Positions 52,863 through 61,679 of a stretch of 64,000 bases of DNA are shown piece by piece. Both the position numbers and the translations under genes were made by a program. The stretch covers positions 248,001 to 312,000 of the forward strand of contig CAVOGX010000011.1 in the NCBI GenBank assembly GCA_963695505.1, written 5' to 3'. Numbering within the stretch: the stretch's first letter is position 1; each line of letters starts with the position of its first letter. The stretch comes from JACSRF01 sp963695505 (GTDB taxonomy: Bacteria > Chloroflexota > Anaerolineae > Promineifilales > Promineifilaceae). Under the pieces are notes generated by a model that saw only the letters and a program-made list of their open reading frames with translations, was not told where the DNA came from and made no database searches.

Positions 52863-54059
52863 ATGGCGCAAAACGTAGCGGTATTCCTTGATCTCGACAA
52901 TTTGGTAATTGGCGCCCGGCAGGCCAATCTATCCTTTTCCGTCCATCCCATATTGGAGCAGATCGAAAGCTTAACCAACGGCCGTATTGTGCTGCGGCGT
53001 GCCTATGGTGATGTGCACCAACACCGGGACGTGGTACGCGATTTGACAGCATCGGGCTTCGTGACTCAGGCCAACCTCCCCATCAATAATTTTGGCAAAA
53101 ATTTGGCAGACATGCAGATTACCGTGGATGCCATGGAGTCGCTGGTTGACGAACGGCCGTATCACGTCTACGTGCTCATCACCGGCGATCAGGATTTTTC
53201 CCCTCTGGCCCAGGCGCTGCGCAAGCGGGACAAGACTGTCATCGGCATAGGCGTACGTCACGCTACCAGCGCCACCTTTGCCAGCTTGTGCGACCAATAT
53301 TTGTACTATGAAGACATCATTCCCACGTCAACCCTGGATGCCAACCAGGTAGAAAAACTGCTGGCAAAAAGCCTCACCACTCTCGAAAACGAGATGGGGA
53401 GAGTGCGGGCCAGCGTGCTAAAACAGCGGATGAACGAATTGAGTAACGGCGCTTTCTCTAATTCGCGCTTTGCTGAAGGGAGCTTTCGGAAGTTTCTGGA
53501 GCAATACCCCTACCTGGCACACATTCAACAAGAAGATACAACCACGTATGTAACGACAACGGCCGTTAAGGCAGACCCCCGTCCCTCCATACCATCCCAA
53601 CGACATCAAGCATACCGAACCGCGCTCAAAAAGGAGAAATTGCGGGTTATTCCTGTCCCGGCGCGCTTGCTTTTACTCAAAGAAATTGTCCACCTCTTGC
53701 AAAAGCAAGATTATCAGTGGCGAGCCCTTATAAATTTGGTGGTAGATATCTTCCAAAAACGCGGGCGGGACGAAATTTCGAAAAACCTGACAAATGCCGC
53801 CTTAATTCTGGCCCGTGAAGCAGGAATTATCGATATACACAAAGTTAACTCGCTGGCTACCTCGTCGGTCTCGCTGACCCTTTCGGGAGACAACCTTTTT
53901 CAAAGAGCTGTTGTATTGTGTGATCGTACCTATCTGGCCAAAATTCTTGCCTTACCAGAGCCTTTCGACATTCGCGAGGCGTCGCTGGCACTGTACGACA
54001 CGCCACGATACGCCGCTTACTTACAGCGCATTTTGCCATCTACAAATCACAACCCTTAG
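52863..54059 (+). CDS. NYN-domain nuclease-like protein with LOTUS-like domain
   Basis: A 398-residue protein. Residues 1-160 form a NYN (PIN-like) domain: AVFLDLDNLVIGARQANL with the first Asp pair, DMQITVDAMESL, and VLITGDQDFSPLAQALRKRD. About 185-245 resembles an OST-HTH/LOTUS RNA-binding domain (SVLKQRMNELSNGAFSNSRF). The rest is helical and unassigned. NYN-LOTUS proteins are linked to RNA processing in bacteria. ATG 52863 is used because the NYN strand starts there; the ATG at 52713 adds 50 unlikely residues. The stop overlaps the convergent PPOX-like gene. Confidence 0.78.
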   Translation: MAQNVAVFLDLDNLVIGARQANLSFSVHPILEQIESLTNGRIVLRRAYGDVHQHRDVVRDLTASGFVTQANLPINNFGKNLADMQITVDAMESLVDERPYHVYVLITGDQDFSPLAQALRKRDKTVIGIGVRHATSATFASLCDQYLYYEDIIPTSTLDANQVEKLLAKSLTTLENEMGRVRASVLKQRMNELSNGAFSNSRFAEGSFRKFLEQYPYLAHIQQEDTTTYVTTTAVKADPRPSIPSQRHQAYRTALKKEKLRVIPVPARLLLLKEIVHLLQKQDYQWRALINLVVDIFQKRGRDEISKNLTNAALILAREAGIIDIHKVNSLATSSVSLTLSGDNLFQRAVVLCDRTYLAKILALPEPFDIREASLALYDTPRYAAYLQRILPSTNHNP

Positions 54060-54514
54060 CTCAAAGGGTTTAGAGGGATTTCGTCGCGATGCCCAAAGCC
54101 CTTGCTGTTATCGATAAAATAAAGGCGGCGCGGGCGCAGACGGTACCAGTTTACTTTACCCAGGGCAGCCCGTATCGGCGGCGGTGCTTGCTGTAAGAAA
54201 GGGAATTTTTGCGTGTATATGGCAACGGCCGTTTCCCGCTCCACACCACTTAACAACTGCACCTCCCCCGCACATTGAATCCCCTTGATTTCGCCCCAAT
54301 CCTGGTAGTTTTCCTGGATGGTTACTGCAACCTGGGCATTCGTGGCCACGTCTTGGGCATGGCGCGTATGCCCTGCCGAGAGAAACAGCAAATCAAACCC
54401 TTCGCTGGCATAAAACACAGCCGCCGCCCACACTCCCTCTTGCCCGGTTGTAGCCAGCGTCATCACGTGGTGGCCGGCCAGGTACTCTAGCGCCTGCTGT
54501 TGCACATCAACCAT
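54056..54514 (-). CDS. Pyridoxamine 5'-phosphate oxidase-like FMN-binding protein
   Basis: A 152-residue split-barrel protein: HHVMTLATTGQEGVWAAAVF, SAGHTRHAQDVATNAQVAVT, IKGIQCAGEVQLLSG. This is the PPOX-like flavin/heme/F420-binding fold. Members are general flavoenzymes or uncharacterised stress proteins; pyridoxal synthesis is unlikely for this short form. It overlaps ubiX by 8 bp and is co-transcribed with it; UbiX uses FMN, so both may share flavin chemistry. Confidence 0.8.
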   Translation of the reverse strand: MVDVQQQALEYLAGHHVMTLATTGQEGVWAAAVFYASEGFDLLFLSAGHTRHAQDVATNAQVAVTIQENYQDWGEIKGIQCAGEVQLLSGVERETAVAIYTQKFPFLQQAPPPIRAALGKVNWYRLRPRRLYFIDNSKGFGHRDEIPLNPLS

Positions 54515-55091
54515 GCCGTTGGCTGCCCCCCTGCCAGCGCTGGAAAAGATCTTGCGGCAGTTCGATATCCAGCAAATCCAAAACGCGGTTCACAGATTGA
54601 TTGATGACATCATCCAGGGTTTGAGGGCGATGATAAAAAGCCGGCATGGGCGGCACCAGAACAGCCCCCATTTCCACAACCTGAGTCATAGCCCGCAGAT
54701 GGCCCAGGTGCAGGGGTGTTTCCCGGGGAACAATGATCAGACGCCGGCGATCTTTTAGCACCACATCAGCCGCTCGCAGCAGCAAATTGTCGCTAAAAGA
54801 GTAAGCAATGCCGGCCAGCGTCTTCATGGAACAGGGTATGATGACCATCCCCGCCGTCTTGAAAGAGCCAGACGAAACGGCCGCAGCAATATCCTTAAAG
54901 CGATAGGTTTCATCCGCCAGAGCCTGCACCTGCTCCACACTGTAATCCGTTTCCAGGCCAATAGTGATGCCTCCGGCCGCACTGAGAATTAGATGCGTTT
55001 CAACATCGGGCACACCGCGTAAAATTTCGAGCAAGCGGATGCCATAGATGACGCCGCTGGCCCCTGAAATACCAACAATCAATCGTTTCAT
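54507..55091 (-). CDS. ubiX: Flavin prenyltransferase UbiX
   Basis: A 194-residue protein, MKRLIVGISGASGVIYGIRL, with the FMN-binding GSGS-like turn SSGSFKTAGMVIIPCSMKTL and PRETPLHLGHL. UbiX attaches a dimethylallyl group to FMN to make prenyl-FMN for UbiD-family decarboxylases. No ubiD is visible in the window. ATG 55091 is chosen because the conserved start lies there. The PPOX-like gene overlaps its end. Confidence 0.92.
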   Translation of the reverse strand: MKRLIVGISGASGVIYGIRLLEILRGVPDVETHLILSAAGGITIGLETDYSVEQVQALADETYRFKDIAAAVSSGSFKTAGMVIIPCSMKTLAGIAYSFSDNLLLRAADVVLKDRRRLIIVPRETPLHLGHLRAMTQVVEMGAVLVPPMPAFYHRPQTLDDVINQSVNRVLDLLDIELPQDLFQRWQGGSQRHG

Positions 55092-55239
55092 GTATCTTCC
55101 ATCACTTTCGTTACAACCCTTCTGGGGGTTCGGGTATAATCGGCTCAACAAATACGGGAGCATTCCCAAATATGCCGTTCAGTTAAAAAGAGTATACTGC
55201 AAATCCAGCGTCTCCTTATCATGATTTCAAGAGGTCACA

Positions 55240-56190
55240 GTGAAAACACATTTTATTGCGGATTTATCCGCTGGAACAGAACTGTTAAACGAACCCTTTA
55301 TGTTGCAGGAAGTGGCACAGCGCATTACTAAAGACGGCCGTCCTTACCTGCTGTGCACCCTGCGCGATAAAAGTGGGCAGGCCGGTGCGGTTTTCTGGAA
55401 CGTGCCCGCTTATGTCGAAGAATGGGCGCGGTCCGGCGCCACGGCGCTTATAACAGGGCGGGCTGTCAACTACAAAGAGGCATTACAAATTAACATAACG
55501 GACATGAACCCTGCGGTCGATCCGGATTTAACGGAACTGCTGCCTTCCAGCTTGCGCTCTCGGCAAGAAATGGTGGCTGAGCTGCAGGCCATCATTGGCG
55601 GGTTAGCCCAACCCTGGCAAAAGCTGGTAGCTCACTTACTGCTGGATGAAGCATTCCTCCAGCTTTACAGTCTGGCTCCGGCAGCCCGCTCAATGCACCA
55701 TGGATACATTGGCGGTCTGCTTGAACATTCACTTAGTATGGCCGCCATTGCCGAAAAGTTAGCCGGCCACTATCCTTATGTCAACCGAGACTTGCTGCTG
55801 GCTGGGGCGTTGCTGCACGACATGGGCAAAACGATGGAGTACAGCGTTGATGGCTCGTTTGAGTTAACGGATGACGGCCGTTTAGTAGGGCACATTGTGC
55901 GCGCCGTCGTCATGATTGAAAATGGAGCCACCGCTGTCGACTTCCCCGAAACCGAATTACGGCAGCTCATCCATCTCGTGGCTTCCCATCACGGCACGCA
56001 GGAATGGGGGTCGCCGGTTGTGCCTAAAAGCATTGAGGCGGTCATCCTGCATCAGATAGACCTGCTGGACAGCAGGGTACAAGGCTTTCTGGACCACGTG
56101 CGCAACGACACGGGCGGCCAGACCTGGACCGCGCAAAGCAGCAATATGTTCCAAACACCTTTGCAACGGCCGTTTACATTTGGAAAGTGA
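55240..56190 (+). CDS. YhaM-like 3'-5' exoribonuclease (OB plus HD)
   Basis: A 316-residue protein starting at GTG 55240 with AGAGG ahead. The N-terminal about 90 residues are an OB-fold (LRDKSGQAGAVFWNVPAYVE); the HD domain shows HHGYIGGLLEHSLSMAAIAE, GALLHDMGKTMEY (His-Asp) and HLVASHHGTQEWGSP. This is the architecture of YhaM, which degrades RNA and single-stranded DNA from the 3' end in a metal-dependent way. The remnant of a sugar kinase gene follows within 4 bp. Confidence 0.85.
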   Translation: MKTHFIADLSAGTELLNEPFMLQEVAQRITKDGRPYLLCTLRDKSGQAGAVFWNVPAYVEEWARSGATALITGRAVNYKEALQINITDMNPAVDPDLTELLPSSLRSRQEMVAELQAIIGGLAQPWQKLVAHLLLDEAFLQLYSLAPAARSMHHGYIGGLLEHSLSMAAIAEKLAGHYPYVNRDLLLAGALLHDMGKTMEYSVDGSFELTDDGRLVGHIVRAVVMIENGATAVDFPETELRQLIHLVASHHGTQEWGSPVVPKSIEAVILHQIDLLDSRVQGFLDHVRNDTGGQTWTAQSSNMFQTPLQRPFTFGK

Positions 56191-56193
56191 GCC

Positions 56194-56410
56194 ATGGCCA
56201 CGGCGCTGGTGCTGGGTGGTGTGTCATGGAACAAGGTGGTTTATGTCAACCAGCTACCAGAGCCTATCCCGCAAACGACATTCAGCCAGGGTGCTCATGA
56301 AACAGTAGGGGCAACAGGAGCCGGTGAAGCGCTAGATCTCCATAAGCTGGGGTAGACGTGGGGCTACACGGACTGATTGGGGAGGATGCGTACGGCCGTT
56401 ACCGCTCGCT
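56194..56410 (+). pseudogene. N-terminal remnant of a PfkB-family sugar kinase
   Basis: From ATG 56194 the frame reads MATALVLGGVSWNKVVYVNQ, LPEPIPQTTFSQGAHETVGA, TGAGEALDLHKLG and stops at 56353. One more G in the GGGG run would continue VDVGLHGLIGEDAYGRY, the next PfkB motif. The homology ends at the ACGGCCGT palindrome near 56391, just before the Rel stop on the other strand. Only about 70 of 300 residues exist. Confidence 0.65.
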
Positions 56411-56411
56411 A

Positions 56412-58643
56412 TTATTCCGGTTTGTAAAGCATATTCAGCGAAAAATCTCCGTTCTGCGGCGGGCCATCTGGCAGGCAGTGCACGGCAAAGACGTTGGCGA
56501 TCGCCTGCACCTGGTGCAAAATGCGCACCAACTGCCGCGGGCGCACAACCTCTACGCCCAAGATCACATGCTTCTCTCCCTTGCGTGACGGCACCATGGT
56601 GTTAATGAAAGATATGTTGATCTGCTCGTCTTGCATCAGGTGGGTGATGTCGTACAGCAATCCAGGCCGGTCAAACACGTCAACCTGCACCGTCACCAAT
56701 CGCGCCTGACGCGTGCCAGACTTTCCCCAGCCCAGCTTCAAAATCCGCCCGGAAAGGCGGCTGGGGCGCAGGGTATGGCAGGTTTCCCGGTGTACAGTGA
56801 CGCCGCCATCCATCCGTACAAACCCCACAATAGCGTCGCCAGGCCGGGGATTACAGGTGGCACATAAGCGCAGTTTACGCATGTGGGCATTGACGATGGT
56901 GTACTTCTCCCCAGTCACAGAATAAACAACATTGTCCAGGTTGCGAGACGGGCTGTGTTCCCAGGTGTTTTCCAACACGCTGGTGGCAACGGCCGTTAAC
57001 AACAAATCTGCCCGGCCAATATCATGATACAAATCCGTCGTATACTCATACTTGAACGCCGCCGCAATTTCCGCATGGGGATAATCAGGCAGCCCCAGCA
57101 TCTCCAGCTCCGCCTCCAACAGCTTTTGCCCCTGAAATATCGCCTTTCCCGTTGGTAGGCGGCGAAACCAGCGGCGTGCATGAGAGCGCGCATAATTGGT
57201 GGCAATATACCCCAAATCCTCATCCAGCCACGCCCGCTGCGGTTCTGCGCGCACGCTCTTCATTATCTGTACCCGGTCCCCATCCTGCAGCGGCTTATTC
57301 AAAGGATAGAGATGGTCGTTTACGTAGGCTGCATGGCACTGATTTCCCAATCCCGTATGAATGGCATAGGCAAAATCAATCGAAGTTGCTCCTTGCCCTA
57401 AATCAACAGAATCGCCCTGCGGCGTATACACGCGAATTTGCTTTCTAAACAAATCCTCCACAACACCCTTCACGCCCGCGCCCGGATCCTGCGTCTCTAC
57501 CCGGATGTTTTCCGTGATGTTGCCCAAAAACGAATCTACTCTGTCGGCGATACCCTTCGTCCACAGGGGTGTTCCCGCGTACATCCAGCGCGCCAGTACG
57601 CCGATCTCCGACACCTTATCCATGGCGACAGTGCGAATACGCAGCTTCACGTGCTGGCCACCCGAGTACACCACAGTCGTGTGCAAAGAGCGGTACAAAT
57701 TATCGCGGGGCACCGCAATATAATCGTCGAAACGGCCAGGAACCGGTTTCCACAAATGGTGCAGATGCCCCAAGGCCATGTAGCAAGATGGCCAATCGTC
57801 CATCAGCACAATCAACCGCAGCGTCTTATCAACATCATAATAAGATGCACCACGCGTTGCTAGGTCTTGATAAACTGTGTAAATGTTTTCTGGGGCCAAA
57901 ATAACGTCGCGCACATCCAGGTTCGCCTGCAAAAGGCAATCAAAAATTTCAGCACTCACTTTCTGAAAGTCTTCTTGCTGCTCTTGAACTATCTGCTCCC
58001 TCCTGGTGGCCACTACCTGATATGCCCCTTCGTTCAACACCTCCAGGGACAAAGCTTCCAGTTCATTTTTTATTCGCCAAATACCCAGACGATTTGCCAG
58101 TGGGGCATAAACAGTTAGCGTTTCTTTCGCCTTTTGCCGCTGTTTTCGCTCAGGAAGCGCCTTAATCGTGCGCATGTTGTGTAAGCGATCGAACAGCTTG
58201 ACGATGACGGTGCGCACATCAATGGTCATGACGTCAAACATCTTGCGTAGGCTGGCATTTTGCAATTCTTCTGGTGACAGCACACGCCCCTTTGCCACCC
58301 CTAAGGACACATCCTTCAGTTTGGTGACGCCGTCTACGAGCAAAGACACTTCACGACCAAATTGGCGTTCAATATCAGCGACTGACACTCGCGTATCCTC
58401 GGCGATATCATGCAGCAATGCGGCCGACAGTGTAGCCGTGTCAAGGTGATATTCTGACAGGTAGTAGGCAACAGTAAGCGGGTGCGTAAAAAAAAGCTCG
58501 CCGGACTTGCGGCGCTGGTCACCGTGTTCCCGACGAGCAAATGCGAATGCTTCTTGCACGCATAATCGTTGTTCTACCGGAAGGTAGGTATTAATTTGCT
58601 TAAAGAACTCAGTTGCATCGGCAACGATGCGGATGGCGCTCAT
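56412..58643 (-). CDS. rel: RelA/SpoT-family (p)ppGpp hydrolase with degenerate synthetase site
   Basis: The 743-residue protein has the full long-form layout: HD hydrolase (His54, HDIAED at 78-83, KLFDRLHNMRT at 149), synthetase fold (about 250-360), TGS (IRVYTPQGDSVDLGQGATSI near 410), a zinc-finger/helical region (LCATCNPRPGDAIVG) and a C-terminal ACT domain (FDRPGLLYDITHLMQDEQIN). The hydrolase motifs are intact. In the synthetase the catalytic Glu of E(I/V)QIRT is Lys in VKLRIRT (332-338), AHW is ARW, and RxKD is RFDD. It may thus mainly degrade (p)ppGpp. It follows the OmpR regulator with a 4-bp overlap. Confidence 0.88.
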   Translation of the reverse strand: MSAIRIVADATEFFKQINTYLPVEQRLCVQEAFAFARREHGDQRRKSGELFFTHPLTVAYYLSEYHLDTATLSAALLHDIAEDTRVSVADIERQFGREVSLLVDGVTKLKDVSLGVAKGRVLSPEELQNASLRKMFDVMTIDVRTVIVKLFDRLHNMRTIKALPERKQRQKAKETLTVYAPLANRLGIWRIKNELEALSLEVLNEGAYQVVATRREQIVQEQQEDFQKVSAEIFDCLLQANLDVRDVILAPENIYTVYQDLATRGASYYDVDKTLRLIVLMDDWPSCYMALGHLHHLWKPVPGRFDDYIAVPRDNLYRSLHTTVVYSGGQHVKLRIRTVAMDKVSEIGVLARWMYAGTPLWTKGIADRVDSFLGNITENIRVETQDPGAGVKGVVEDLFRKQIRVYTPQGDSVDLGQGATSIDFAYAIHTGLGNQCHAAYVNDHLYPLNKPLQDGDRVQIMKSVRAEPQRAWLDEDLGYIATNYARSHARRWFRRLPTGKAIFQGQKLLEAELEMLGLPDYPHAEIAAAFKYEYTTDLYHDIGRADLLLTAVATSVLENTWEHSPSRNLDNVVYSVTGEKYTIVNAHMRKLRLCATCNPRPGDAIVGFVRMDGGVTVHRETCHTLRPSRLSGRILKLGWGKSGTRQARLVTVQVDVFDRPGLLYDITHLMQDEQINISFINTMVPSRKGEKHVILGVEVVRPRQLVRILHQVQAIANVFAVHCLPDGPPQNGDFSLNMLYKPE

Positions 58644-59383
58644 TCTTCGTGTTTCTTCTTGAAGTCCACAAATCGATACCCGACCCCTCGCTCAGTAAGT
58701 ATATACTGCGGGTTTGCCGGATCCACTTCAATCTTTTTGCGCAGGTAGTTTATGTAAAGTCTCAGGTAGTGAGTCTCATCTCTATACTCGTATCCCCAAA
58801 CCTTAGCCAGCAGGGTGTCATGGGGCACTACCCAACCGGCATTCTGAATCAGGTGATTGAGCAAACGATATTCCGTCGGGCGCAAATCGATGCGCTCGCC
58901 ATTTACTATGACTTGATGGCGATTGAAGTCAATAGATAGGTAATCATCTATTACCAGGATGGTCCGAGGCGGTGGTGACGGCCAGTCAGCGCGGCGCAAG
59001 ACGGCCGATACCCGGCTGCTTAATTCGCGTGGGGAGAAAGGTTTTGTAATATAGTCGTCTGCACCCAAATCTAGCCCATGAATTCTATCTTCTTCGTCAC
59101 CTTTAACCGTCAGCAAGATGACAGGAACTGTGGAGATCTCGCGCAGCAGCCCCAATGTTTCAAACCCATCCATTTCGGGCATCATGACATCCATCACAAC
59201 TAAATCAGGTGTATGCTGCCTGATTTGCTCCAGCGCGTGCAGGCCATTATCTGCCTCTATGACCTGATAGCCTTCTAGTTCCATGTTCATGCGAATAAAG
59301 CGCCGCATGCGGGCTTCGTCATCCACAATCAGAATTAGGCGCGGGGGAGCAGACTCAAGAGATGAAGGTATTTTCTCAACCAT
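58640..59383 (-). CDS. OmpR/KdpE-type response regulator
   Basis: A 247-residue regulator. Receiver domain: LILIVDDEARMRRFIRMNME, Asp in LVVMDVMMPEMDG, ILLTVKGDEED, YITKPFSPRELSSR. Winged-helix DNA-binding domain: IDLRPTEYRLLNHLIQNAGW, VWGYEYRDETHYLRLYINYL, ILTERGVGYRFVDF. The stop overlaps the rel start (ATGA), so the two are translated together. No histidine kinase is near; the Ser/Thr signalling proteins upstream in the operon may supply the input. Confidence 0.92.
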   Translation of the reverse strand: MVEKIPSSLESAPPRLILIVDDEARMRRFIRMNMELEGYQVIEADNGLHALEQIRQHTPDLVVMDVMMPEMDGFETLGLLREISTVPVILLTVKGDEEDRIHGLDLGADDYITKPFSPRELSSRVSAVLRRADWPSPPPRTILVIDDYLSIDFNRHQVIVNGERIDLRPTEYRLLNHLIQNAGWVVPHDTLLAKVWGYEYRDETHYLRLYINYLRKKIEVDPANPQYILTERGVGYRFVDFKKKHEE

Positions 59384-59385
59384 TT

Positions 59386-59625
59386 TTATTCTCGCACGAA
59401 GCCCATAATGTCTTCAACTTCAGATGACGGCAGCACCTGGATGAAATTAATGCGGTGAAATGGAAAAATCACTGACGAGACGTCCTCATCCAGGTAATGC
59501 ACATCGGTTCCATCGCGGCGACGTGGATTGTGAATCATGATAAATTGCGCAGTAGAATCTGGTAATTCCTCCACTTCACAAACTACAGGATCTTCGTTGT
59601 TGACATGGACAATAATTGTTTGCAT
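59386..59625 (-). CDS. Conserved small protein of unknown function (79 residues)
   Basis: MQTIIVHVNNEDPVVCEVEE, LPDSTAQFIMIHNPRRRDGT, DVHYLDEDVSSVIFPFHRIN, then FIQVLPSSEVEDIMGFVRE. Compact, acidic and beta-rich, with no cysteine motif or membrane helix. It sits 2 bp ahead of the response regulator gene and 33 bp after the FHA gene in the signalling operon, so it probably works there, perhaps as an adaptor. I recognise no named family. Confidence 0.65.
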   Translation of the reverse strand: MQTIIVHVNNEDPVVCEVEELPDSTAQFIMIHNPRRRDGTDVHYLDEDVSSVIFPFHRINFIQVLPSSEVEDIMGFVRE

Positions 59626-59658
59626 AGTTGTTTCTCAAGGGTGTAAACTCATCACAGT

Positions 59659-60162
59659 TCAAAGAAAAAAATGAACGAGAAGGTCACCAAACATGACCTC
59701 ATCACCATTCATTAGCAAATAAGGTAGGTCTGCTGCCAGGCGGTAATTATTTAGATACGTACCGTTTGTACTGCCCAAGTCGATCAGGGCAATTCCCTGA
59801 CTCGTTAGCTGAAGGAGCGCATGTTCGCGGGAGATGCCATGGGATACGGCATCAAATTCTGAGAGGTTTAATTCTGGCAATTGGCCTGTATCTGCATCCC
59901 CACGGCCTATCCGAATCTCGTTCTGCAGTTCAAACCGAATACGCTTACGGCTGCTTGGCACAAACATCGTGATCGACTTTACGCCAGAGACCGGTTCAAT
60001 CGTGTCTTTGACAACGGGAGGGGGTGTTGGCAGCCGGCCAAATTGGGCAAAAGGTAGTTGCGTAGTTGATTTGGCCGTCGCTTCCACCAGAAAACAGCCG
60101 CACTCACTGCAAAAGAGAGTTCCCTGATACTGCGCCGCACCGCAATCACGACATTTAATCAT
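59659..60162 (-). CDS. Zinc-ribbon FHA-domain protein
   Basis: A 167-residue protein. Two CxxC knuckles at the N-terminus (CRDCGAAQYQGTLFCSECGC) form a zinc ribbon; after a proline-rich linker comes an FHA domain (RIGRGDADTGQLPELNLSEF, SHGISREHALLQL, LIDLGSTNGTYLNNYRL). The Arg, Ser-Arg-x-His and Asn-Gly-Thr residues that bind phosphothreonine are all present. It should read kinase output in this operon and overlaps the VWA gene by 8 bp. Confidence 0.88.
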   Translation of the reverse strand: MIKCRDCGAAQYQGTLFCSECGCFLVEATAKSTTQLPFAQFGRLPTPPPVVKDTIEPVSGVKSITMFVPSSRKRIRFELQNEIRIGRGDADTGQLPELNLSEFDAVSHGISREHALLQLTSQGIALIDLGSTNGTYLNNYRLAADLPYLLMNGDEVMFGDLLVHFFL

Positions 60163-61648
60163 TTGCCGACTCCTCCATCTCTTCTGCGTTAAACATTAAA
60201 GTCATGGTTTGGTTGAGCAATGTTCGGGTTCCAAACTTTAATGCCTTCCGCCCTTCGGCAGATAAATCGCCAACTGAGGATAGTCGCTCGGCCTCAAGCT
60301 GCGCTTGGGCAGCTAGCTGTTCCTGACCCGCTTCCAAGAAGCGTGTGGTGAGATGGCGCATTCGTGTGGCAGCCATTTCTACGTTTCCTGACTCCATATC
60401 GCCCAAAACTTTTTCGTTGAGGCGATACATGCTTAACATGCGTACCGCTTTAACCAGGGATTCTGGTGGGTCTTCTGGTGGCGGATTGTCTAAAGCTACT
60501 ATTTGTAATTCCTGCTGAAACTTCCTTTCTTGGATTTTGCGGCCAGGTATATTTGCTAGCACATTCACGGGCAGGGTTATTCGATTTTCCATTACCTGCG
60601 GATCAATGCTTAATTCCAACAGAAACGAAAGCGGGCGTCGTCCTTCGATATCGCCCAGCTTGATATGATCGTGGTCTTTGTTTATTGGCTGCGCGTAGGG
60701 GGTCATCTTAAACCCATAACGAACAAAAACTGTGTCGGGAAAATCCAGGTTAAAACGCACGTCTTGGGCATAAATGGCGCCTAACCCTTTAATGCGCTGT
60801 TCTAAGTATTCAATGATTTGTATTGGCTGGTCGATATACCCGGATTGGCCACTGGATGGGGCAACAAGGCGATCTAAAAATTGGTCGTTCCACTCCAGCC
60901 CGATGCCAAAAGCGGTAAAGCCTATGCCCTGAACGGCCGTTTCTTTAGCCAACTGCACGCACAGGTCCTCATCGCCATAGGTATGTCCATCTGTCAATAA
61001 AATCAGGTGGTTGATATAGCGATCCAGCGCCACCTGTCGCATTTGCTCAACGCCAACTTGCAAGCCCTGGAAAATTTCTGTGCCGCCAGAAGCTATCATG
61101 CTCTTTATGCGGGAAAGCATGCGGTGCGTCTCTTGCCCACGAGTGGGTGGCACCAACACCTCAGCTCTATCGCTGAAGCTCACCACAGAGATCATGTCAT
61201 CGGGGCCCAGCTTCTCCAGCACCATTTCTACCGCTGCCAACATCCGATTCAGGCGCGGACCTCTCATGGACGTACTGCGGTCCAGTACCAGGCACAGATT
61301 TAAGGGCAGCCGGGCATCTTCTTGCTGCTGCGGCGGGCGGACATCAACCAGCAAATAAACCACCTGCGGCGTGTCTGTTAACCCTATCTTAGAGCGGCTT
61401 AAAATTGCATTCACCAGTAAAGGGGGGCTGGTAGAAGCATCCTGCAAGAGGGAATCATACAAAGCGCGACGATCGGGATCGCTGAGCACCTCGTAGGCAT
61501 AAGACATCTGTTGGAATCGGGAACTATCCAACATACTATTTTCTTTAAACTGCGCTTGCAGCGCGTTAAATGCTTCTCGGACAGCTTCCCCCGAAGCAAA
61601 TGTGTCAACGCCCAAAATCGCGTAATAGTTTGGCTGTTCGGTCTTCAT
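60155..61648 (-). CDS. J-like domain fused to a von Willebrand factor A domain
   Basis: A 497-residue cytosolic protein. Residues about 7-66 fit a DnaJ J-domain (NYYAILGVDTFASGEAVREA, FQQMSYAYEVLSDPDRRALY), but the HPD tripeptide needed to stimulate DnaK is missing (QAQFKENSM stands there). A VWA domain follows with a complete MIDAS: LVLDRSTSMRG, GGTEI, LLTDGHTYGDE. After about 300 a beta-rich and helical region of unknown type. No signal peptide. Together with FHA, PP2C and probably a kinase this resembles TerY/VWA-type phospho-signalling modules. The J-like part may be only a binding platform. Confidence 0.78.
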   Translation of the reverse strand: MKTEQPNYYAILGVDTFASGEAVREAFNALQAQFKENSMLDSSRFQQMSYAYEVLSDPDRRALYDSLLQDASTSPPLLVNAILSRSKIGLTDTPQVVYLLVDVRPPQQQEDARLPLNLCLVLDRSTSMRGPRLNRMLAAVEMVLEKLGPDDMISVVSFSDRAEVLVPPTRGQETHRMLSRIKSMIASGGTEIFQGLQVGVEQMRQVALDRYINHLILLTDGHTYGDEDLCVQLAKETAVQGIGFTAFGIGLEWNDQFLDRLVAPSSGQSGYIDQPIQIIEYLEQRIKGLGAIYAQDVRFNLDFPDTVFVRYGFKMTPYAQPINKDHDHIKLGDIEGRRPLSFLLELSIDPQVMENRITLPVNVLANIPGRKIQERKFQQELQIVALDNPPPEDPPESLVKAVRMLSMYRLNEKVLGDMESGNVEMAATRMRHLTTRFLEAGQEQLAAQAQLEAERLSSVGDLSAEGRKALKFGTRTLLNQTMTLMFNAEEMEESAND

Positions 61649-61679
61649 AAAATCGTTTTGGGTTGATTCTGATCAACCT

